Assembly: GCF_021261315.1 (NCBI RefSeq)
Contig: NZ_JAJSAX010000002.1
Coordinates: 558,001 to 622,000 of the forward strand
Length of the DNA stretch: 64,000 nt
Reading direction: 5' to 3'
From: Epilithonimonas sp. JDS
GTDB lineage: Bacteria > Bacteroidota > Bacteroidia > Flavobacteriales > Weeksellaceae
Position numbers and translations under genes: made by a program. The notes under the pieces are model-generated. The model worked only from the letters and a program-made list of their open reading frames with translations, ran no database searches and was not told the DNA's origin. This document shows, one piece after another, positions 59,151 through 64,000 of this stretch. Positions within the stretch are counted from its first letter, which is position 1, and each line of letters opens with the position of its first letter.

Positions 59151-59660
59151 ATGAGCGAAACAATTGCTTTTAAACCTGAAAGCTTAGCGCAGGTTCATAA
59201 AATTATGGCGAGATATCCGGAAGGCAGACAAAAATCTGCGTTAATTCCTGTCTTGCACATTGCACAGAAAGAATTTGATGGCTGGCTGGCTGTTCCAGTG
59301 ATGGATTATGTTGCAGAAATATTGAGCATTACACCTATTGAAGTATATGAAGTTGCGACTTTTTATACAATGTTCAATATGAAGCCGGTTGGGAAATATG
59401 TTTTGGAAGTTTGCAGAACCGGACCTTGTATGTTGAATGGAAGTGATAACATTCTCGACCACATCAGAACAAAATTAAATATTAAAGACGGCGAAACCAC
59501 AGCAGACGGACTTTTCACCTTAAAACCTGGAGAATGTCTTGGCGCTTGCGGCTATGCACCAATGATGCAGTTGGGAAAATTCTACCACGAGCATTTGACC
59601 ATCGAAAAAGTGGATGAAATAATTGACCTTTGCAGACAAGGCGCCATCGATTTAGGTTAA
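59151..59660 (+). CDS. nuoE: NADH-quinone oxidoreductase subunit E
   Basis: This 169-residue thioredoxin-like [2Fe-2S] subunit (cluster N1a) has ligands Cys88 and Cys93 (CRTGPC) and Cys129 and Cys133 (CLGAC). It has the usual MARYPEGRQKSALIPVLH start and ATFYTMFNMKPVGKY block. With NuoF and NuoG it forms the NADH dehydrogenase module. It is 88 bp before nuoF; that gap holds an intergenic repeat at 59692-59717. Confidence 0.96.
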   Translation: MSETIAFKPESLAQVHKIMARYPEGRQKSALIPVLHIAQKEFDGWLAVPVMDYVAEILSITPIEVYEVATFYTMFNMKPVGKYVLEVCRTGPCMLNGSDNILDHIRTKLNIKDGETTADGLFTLKPGECLGACGYAPMMQLGKFYHEHLTIEKVDEIIDLCRQGAIDLG

Positions 59661-59691
59661 GAATTAATTTAGATAAATAATTAAGCAAAAG

Positions 59692-59717
59692 CTGTCACAC
59701 TGAGCTTGTCGAAGTGC
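59692..59717 (+). repeat. Intergenic repeat word (tgtcacactgagcttgtcga type)
   Basis: A short repetitive-extragenic-type sequence of the kind often found scattered in Bacteroidota genomes (recalled, not counted). It can fold (cactgagc … gcttgtcg with G-U). It lies between nuoE and nuoF. Confidence 0.4.
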
Positions 59718-59748
59718 AAAAGCCAATTGCTATAAGCTTATAAATATA

Positions 59749-61101
59749 ATGAGTAAAAAACTTTTACTTAAAAACGCACATATTGAGGGAATCCGTTACT
59801 TCGAAACTTACCGTAAAAATGGTGGTTATGAAGCTGCGGAGAAAGCTCTGAAAATGACTACCGATGCAGTTCTTGAAGAAGTGAAAACTTCCGGACTTCG
59901 TGGTCGTGGTGGCGCTGGTTTCCCTACTGGAATGAAGTGGAGTTTCCTTGCAAAACCGGAAGGCGTTCCAAGACACTTGGTCGTGAATGCCGATGAGTCT
60001 GAGCCAGGAACTTTCAAAGACAGATATTTGATGGAGTTTCTTCCGCATCTTTTGATTGAAGGAATGTTGATTTCGTCCTACACTTTAGGTTCCAATGTTT
60101 CGTACATTTACATCAGAGGAGAATATTCCTGGATTCCGGATATTTTGGAAGAAGCAATCGAGGAAGCAAAGGCTGCTGGATTTCTTGGAAAAAACATCTT
60201 AGGAACTGGTTTCGATTGTGAAATCTATGTTCAGAGAGGTGCCGGAGCTTACATTTGTGGAGAAGAAACGGCGTTGCTGGAATCTCTGGAAGGTAAAAGA
60301 GGAAATCCAAGATTGAAACCACCTTTCCCAGCTATCAAAGGACTTTGGGAAAGACCAACAGTGGTGAACAATGTTGAAACTATTGCGGCAGTTGTTCCAA
60401 TCATTGATATCACTGGCGCTGAATATGCTAAAATCGGCGTTGGAAGGTCAACAGGAACCAAATTAATTTCGGCTTGTGGAAACATCAACAAACCAGGCGT
60501 TTACGAAATCGATATGACCATTACAGTCGAAGAATTTATTTATTCTGATGAATATTGTGGCGGAATCCCAAATGGTAAAAAGCTGAAAGCTTGTATTCCT
60601 GGTGGAAGTTCAGTTCCAATTGTTCCTGCAAACTTATTACTGAAAACCATCAACGGTGAACCAAGATATATGAATTATGAATCCCTTGCTGATGGTGGTT
60701 TTGCTACCGGAACAATGATGGGTTCAGGTGGATTTATTGTTTTGGACGAAGACCAGTGTGTGGTAAATCATACTATGACATTAGCAAGATTCTACAACCA
60801 CGAGAGTTGTGGACAATGTACACCTTGCCGTGAAGGAACAGGTTGGATGTACAAAATCTTGAAAAAAATAGAAAAGGGAGAAGGCAAAATGGCAGACATC
60901 GATTTGCTTTGGGACATCCAGAGAAAAATCGAAGGAAACACAATTTGTCCTTTGGGAGATGCTGCTGCCTGGCCGGTTGCTGCTGCTATCAGACACTTCA
61001 GAGATGAGTTTGAATGGCACGTGAACAACCCTGAGCTCAGTCAAACCCAAAATTATGGAATTGCAAATTATGCAGACCCGATTCCAGCAGTAGCTAAATA
61101 A
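59749..61101 (+). CDS. nuoF: NADH-quinone oxidoreductase subunit F
   Basis: This 450-residue flavoprotein subunit binds NADH, FMN and cluster N3. FMN/NAD motifs are GLRGRGGAGFPTGMKW, NADESEPGTFKDR, and GAGAYICGEETALLESLEGKR. The [4Fe-4S] cluster ligands are in SCGQCTPCREG, plus the late Cys in NTICPLGDAAAW. All expected residues are present; this is an intact NuoF. The next gene in the operon is not nuoG but an outer-membrane-type protein. Confidence 0.96.
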   Translation: MSKKLLLKNAHIEGIRYFETYRKNGGYEAAEKALKMTTDAVLEEVKTSGLRGRGGAGFPTGMKWSFLAKPEGVPRHLVVNADESEPGTFKDRYLMEFLPHLLIEGMLISSYTLGSNVSYIYIRGEYSWIPDILEEAIEEAKAAGFLGKNILGTGFDCEIYVQRGAGAYICGEETALLESLEGKRGNPRLKPPFPAIKGLWERPTVVNNVETIAAVVPIIDITGAEYAKIGVGRSTGTKLISACGNINKPGVYEIDMTITVEEFIYSDEYCGGIPNGKKLKACIPGGSSVPIVPANLLLKTINGEPRYMNYESLADGGFATGTMMGSGGFIVLDEDQCVVNHTMTLARFYNHESCGQCTPCREGTGWMYKILKKIEKGEGKMADIDLLWDIQRKIEGNTICPLGDAAAWPVAAAIRHFRDEFEWHVNNPELSQTQNYGIANYADPIPAVAK

Positions 61102-61225
61102 AAAAACACAAAGAACAAACTTTCAAAAAACAGATTAATAATGCTTTACCAGCATATCAGAGTTTATAGTGCGAAGCACAAGAGAAGCGTTCTTAAAAAA
61201 TGGATATCGGTATCCAAATAGAGTA

Positions 61226-62098
61226 ATGAAGAAGACATTAAATGCATTTTTTGTAACTATCATAGGATTAAATCTTGTAGTAGGACAGAAAATAAAAAAA
61301 GATTCTTTGATTGAAAGTGGTTCTGTGGACTTGCTTCCAGTTAATAAATCAACATTCACTAAAGGAACAATGTTCGGCTTTTGGGGATGGAACAGAGCGG
61401 GATTCAGCGATTCTGATATTAGATTCAAAGGGAATGGTTATGATTTTACGCTTCAAAATGTAAAAGCACACGACAGACCTTCGGAATTGACTTGGGATTA
61501 CATCAATCCAGGACAGATTTCCAAGCCTCAGTTCAATTTCAGATTTGGATATTTTTTCAAAGATGATTTGGCTTTGGTCGTTGGAACAGATCATATGAAA
61601 TACGTGATGGATCAAGATCAAACGGCAAAGTTCAATGGAAACATCTCAGACCCGACTTATGCAGCAATGGTTCAGAATGGCCAAGTAGATTTAAGTAGCG
61701 CTGAGTTTCTTACCTTTGAGCACACGGACGGACTAAACTACGTGAACGCAGGAATTGAGAAATATAAAAATATATTATCAAGAAAGAACTTTGATATCCA
61801 TTGGGCTTACGGAGCTGGCGCAGGTGTTCTTTTTCCAAAAAGCAATGTGAAACTTTTTGGAAATGAAAGAAGTGACAGATTTCACGTGGCTGGATTTGGA
61901 TTGGACGCAAGAGCCAACATCAATCTTGTTTTCTGGAATCATTGGATGGCAAGAGTAGAAGGAAAATTTGGTTACATCAATATGCCGGATATCAAAACTA
62001 CGCTTAACAATAAACCTGATAAAGCGAGTCAGGACTTCGTATTCTACCAAGTTAATTTTGGAATCGGATACGTTTTTAATAGAAAATTAAAGAACTAA
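61226..62098 (+). CDS. Outer-membrane-type protein inserted in the nuo operon
   Basis: This 290-residue exported protein has a signal peptide (MKKTLNAFFVTIIGLNLVVG, then Q). The mature chain has the alternating aromatic pattern of a small beta barrel: KPQFNFRFGYFFKDDLALVV, NARVEGKFGYINM, and a final FYQVNFGIGYVFNRKLKN with a terminal aromatic strand. The start is 61226; an upstream in-frame codon at 61169 would add a basic tail before the signal peptide. It has no relation in sequence to complex I subunits, yet it lies between nuoF (125 bp) and nuoG (97 bp) on the same strand. It is not a transposase or typical cargo. Function unknown. Confidence 0.8.
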   Translation: MKKTLNAFFVTIIGLNLVVGQKIKKDSLIESGSVDLLPVNKSTFTKGTMFGFWGWNRAGFSDSDIRFKGNGYDFTLQNVKAHDRPSELTWDYINPGQISKPQFNFRFGYFFKDDLALVVGTDHMKYVMDQDQTAKFNGNISDPTYAAMVQNGQVDLSSAEFLTFEHTDGLNYVNAGIEKYKNILSRKNFDIHWAYGAGAGVLFPKSNVKLFGNERSDRFHVAGFGLDARANINLVFWNHWMARVEGKFGYINMPDIKTTLNNKPDKASQDFVFYQVNFGIGYVFNRKLKN

Positions 62099-62194
62099 AA
62101 TACACATCAAGTTATATTTTAAATATAAATAGAATTGACAAAAGATCTAGGACAAAGATTTAATCTAAAATCCGAAAATCTAAAACCTTGAAAT

Positions 62195-63223
62195 ATGAGC
62201 GAAGAAGTCAAAAAATTTAAAGTTACCATAGACGGACAAACGACTGAAGTTTTGCCTGGCACTTCCATTTTGGAAGCTGCAAGACAAATCGGAGGAAAAT
62301 CTGTACCGCCAGCTATGTGCTATTATAGCAAACTGGAAACCAGCGGAGGCCGATGCAGAACGTGTTTGGTAGAAGTTTCCAAAGGTTCCGAAGCAGACCC
62401 GAGACCAATGCCTAAATTGGTTGCAAGCTGTAGAACTGGAGTGATGGACGGAATGGAAGTGAAAAACCTTAGTTCTGAAAAAGCACAAGAAGGTAGAAAA
62501 GCGGTGACCGAATTCCTTTTGGTCAATCACCCTTTGGATTGCCCAGTTTGTGATCAGGCGGGAGAATGTCATCTTCAGGATCTTGGCTACGAGCACGGAA
62601 ACCTTGAGACCAGAACTGAGTTCGAAAGAAATACCTATGATGCAGATGACATTGGTCCAAACATCAAACTGAATATGAACCGTTGCATCCTTTGCGCAAG
62701 ATGCGTATTGGCTGCGAATCAATTGACAGAGAAAAGAGAGCACGGAATCCTTTACAGAGGAGACCACGCAGAGATCTCTACAATGTTGAACAAAGCTTTG
62801 GACAACGATTTCATCGGAAACGTGATCGATGTTTGTCCGGTTGGAGCTTTGACAGACAGAACGGCGAGATTCACTAGCAGAGTTTGGTTCACAAAACCTT
62901 ACAACGCAACTTGTTCTTGTACAAAGTGTAGCGGAAAAGCAGTCGTTTGGATGAAAGGTGATGAAGTGGTGAGAGTAACGGCTAGAAAAGACCAATACGG
63001 AGAAGTTGAAGAATGGATCTGTGACGAGTGTCGTTTCCACAAAAAAGATACTGCACTTTGGAACATCGAAGGACCAAGACATATCGACAGACATTCTGTG
63101 ATCTCACTTAATCATTATGAGAAAAAAACAGACAGCTACAATGTTTTAGAAAATTTTGAAGCCAAAGAAATTGGTGTTTCAGACGAAAAAGAAATTGAAA
63201 AATTAGATAATGAGACGATTTGA
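62195..63223 (+). CDS. nuoG: NADH-quinone oxidoreductase subunit G, short form
   Basis: This 342-residue NuoG carries the N-terminal iron-sulfur part only. The [2Fe-2S] cluster has Cys42, Cys54, Cys57 and Cys79. The His-ligated [4Fe-4S] has His112, Cys116, Cys119 and Cys125 (HPLDCPVCDQAGEC). Another [4Fe-4S] has Cys164/167/170 and Cys214 (RCILCARC, DVCPVGAL). An extra four-Cys set (CSCTKC, ICDEC; 240-279) matches the start of the molybdopterin-oxidoreductase domain. The rest of that ~500-residue domain is missing; the frame ends naturally before nuoH. Short NuoG is known in flavobacteria (from memory), so this is probably native, not a truncation. Confidence 0.92.
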   Translation: MSEEVKKFKVTIDGQTTEVLPGTSILEAARQIGGKSVPPAMCYYSKLETSGGRCRTCLVEVSKGSEADPRPMPKLVASCRTGVMDGMEVKNLSSEKAQEGRKAVTEFLLVNHPLDCPVCDQAGECHLQDLGYEHGNLETRTEFERNTYDADDIGPNIKLNMNRCILCARCVLAANQLTEKREHGILYRGDHAEISTMLNKALDNDFIGNVIDVCPVGALTDRTARFTSRVWFTKPYNATCSCTKCSGKAVVWMKGDEVVRVTARKDQYGEVEEWICDECRFHKKDTALWNIEGPRHIDRHSVISLNHYEKKTDSYNVLENFEAKEIGVSDEKEIEKLDNETI

Positions 63224-63264
63224 TTTTGAGAATTTCTCAAGAATCAAAACTCAAATAAATTGAT

Positions 63265-64000
63265 ATGGAATTACTGACTTTTAAAATCATATTGGTACTT
63301 GCCCTATTCCTTCTGGCGCTTACGATCGCAGCCTACTCTACTTGGGCAGAAAGAAAAGTGGCCGCTATTATGCAGGACAGGATCGGACCAAACAGATCGG
63401 GACCTTTCGGATTGTTGCAACCGTTGGCAGATGGTGGTAAATTTTTCTTCAAAGAGGATTTTACGCCACAACACGCTGAGAAATTCCTTTTTATATTAGG
63501 ACCTTCTTTGGTGATGTTTATTTCATTGATCACTGGTGCAGTGATTCCTTGGGGTAAAACATTAAATTTTGGAGGCGTTTCTTATGATCTTCAAGTTGCA
63601 AATATCGATGTGGGCGTTTTGTTCATCATCGGAATGGCTTCCATCGGTGTTTACGGAATCATGATCGGAGGTTGGGCTTCGAATAACAAATATTCATTGC
63701 TTGGCGCCATCAGAGCTTCTTCTCAAATGATCTCTTACGAGTTGGCAATGGGATTGGCGCTTCTTTCTATCATTATGATGACAGGAAGTTTGGACCTAAA
63801 AATGATCTCTGAAACTCAAGCTACTGGAAAAATTTGGGGATTCATTCCTGCCATTTCCGGTATCAACTGGAATATTCTTTATCAACCATTGGCATTCTTA
63901 ATATTTTTTGTTGCAGCTTTGGCGGAGACCAACCGTCACCCTTTCGATTTACCAGAATGTGAATCCGAATTGGTAACTGGTTATTCTACAGAGTATTCAT
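63265..64000 (+). CDS. nuoH: NADH-quinone oxidoreductase subunit H (cut by window end)
   Basis: The first 245 codons of NuoH, a membrane subunit at the quinone-site entrance, are visible. ATG is at 63265. Motifs are YSTWAERKVAAIMQDRIGPN, GLLQPLADGGKFFFKEDF, and SYELAMGLALLS, then AALAETNRHPFDLPECESEL, which is the most conserved stretch of the family. Membrane helices fill the rest. The frame is still open at position 64000. It lies 41 bp after nuoG, so it is part of the nuo operon, which continues outside the window. Confidence 0.95.
   Translation, partial: MELLTFKIILVLALFLLALTIAAYSTWAERKVAAIMQDRIGPNRSGPFGLLQPLADGGKFFFKEDFTPQHAEKFLFILGPSLVMFISLITGAVIPWGKTLNFGGVSYDLQVANIDVGVLFIIGMASIGVYGIMIGGWASNNKYSLLGAIRASSQMISYELAMGLALLSIIMMTGSLDLKMISETQATGKIWGFIPAISGINWNILYQPLAFLIFFVAALAETNRHPFDLPECESELVTGYSTEYS

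Noticed and set aside
61141-61221. 26-codon frame (MLYQHIRVYSAKHKR…) between nuoF and the outer-membrane gene
   Set aside because: Too short, no family, and no start-signal support; it may be a remnant but cannot be shown.
62180-63094. 304-codon open frame on the minus strand opposite nuoG
   Set aside because: Antisense shadow; nuoG has every expected iron-sulfur ligand, while the antisense product is Ser/Cys/Phe-rich without a family.
1-64000. tRNA and rRNA genes
   Set aside because: No T-loop/anticodon-stem patterns or rRNA blocks were noticed on either strand by eye.

Overview
The window is AT-rich chromosomal DNA from a member of the Bacteroidota, most likely a Chryseobacterium-like flavobacterium (Weeksellaceae). 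The evidence is: two secreted proteins with type IX secretion (T9SS) C-terminal sorting domains, a SusC/TonB-type receptor with a carboxypeptidase-regulatory-like N-terminus, a GT117/DUF2723 membrane glycosyltransferase, Bacteroidota-type promoters (TTG/TTTG, about 19 nt, TAnnTTTG), genes without clear Shine-Dalgarno sequences, an SDR-type threonine dehydrogenase, and structured intergenic repeats that I recognise from flavobacteria. No tRNA, rRNA, CRISPR array, phage or transposase gene was found. The naming is from memory of families; no search was run.

Layout. Positions 1-7539 are mostly minus-strand housekeeping and envelope genes (DUF1304/hydrolase pair, ExbD, DsbD, GxxExxY, TilS). From 7654 to 22368 everything is on the plus strand. 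After an OmpA-like lipoprotein, an O-methyltransferase and an NlpC/P60 peptidase comes a run of small secreted, lipoprotein and cytosolic genes (SH3, DUF2004, zinc-ribbon RDD, SUKH/SMI1-like, YARHG, suppressor-of-fused, PH-like), many unrecognised. This looks like an accessory region of immunity-type genes without a visible toxin. Positions 22402-31109 (minus) hold two small paralogous membrane proteins, a TonB receptor, kdsA, a DUF1697 gene and a GT117 glycosyltransferase.

Positions 31327-33711 hold a cystathionine/cysteine-synthase-like enzyme followed by an alpha-oxoamine synthase, which I read as a candidate sulfonolipid (capnine-type) head-group module. Then come a surface protein with a dead M1-peptidase-like domain, a bifunctional UMP synthase of eukaryotic type, tag, a MazG-like gene, a serine hydrolase, a PhyH oxygenase, two T9SS cargo proteins, a 1080-residue outer-membrane protein, a mercaptopyruvate sulfurtransferase, threonine dehydrogenase, a degenerate polysaccharide deacetylase, a metallophosphoesterase, a KAS III enzyme, YigZ, a YugP-type protease and a GNAT enzyme.

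Positions 56252-64000 are the start of the complex I operon: nuoA, B, C, D, E, F, then an unrelated outer-membrane-type gene, then a short nuoG and a nuoH cut by the window end. NuoA-F, G and H would act together as NADH:quinone oxidoreductase.

The intergenic DNA is rich in structure. There are three copies (one degenerate) of a Flavo-1-like RNA, a family of about 100-140 bp inverted-repeat elements sharing the terminus aaccacatagacacatag (one such terminus pair brackets a GxxExxY gene), heptamer tandem repeats, and many clear intrinsic terminators. Several gene starts were moved inward because the longer reading frames begin inside these repeats or terminators.
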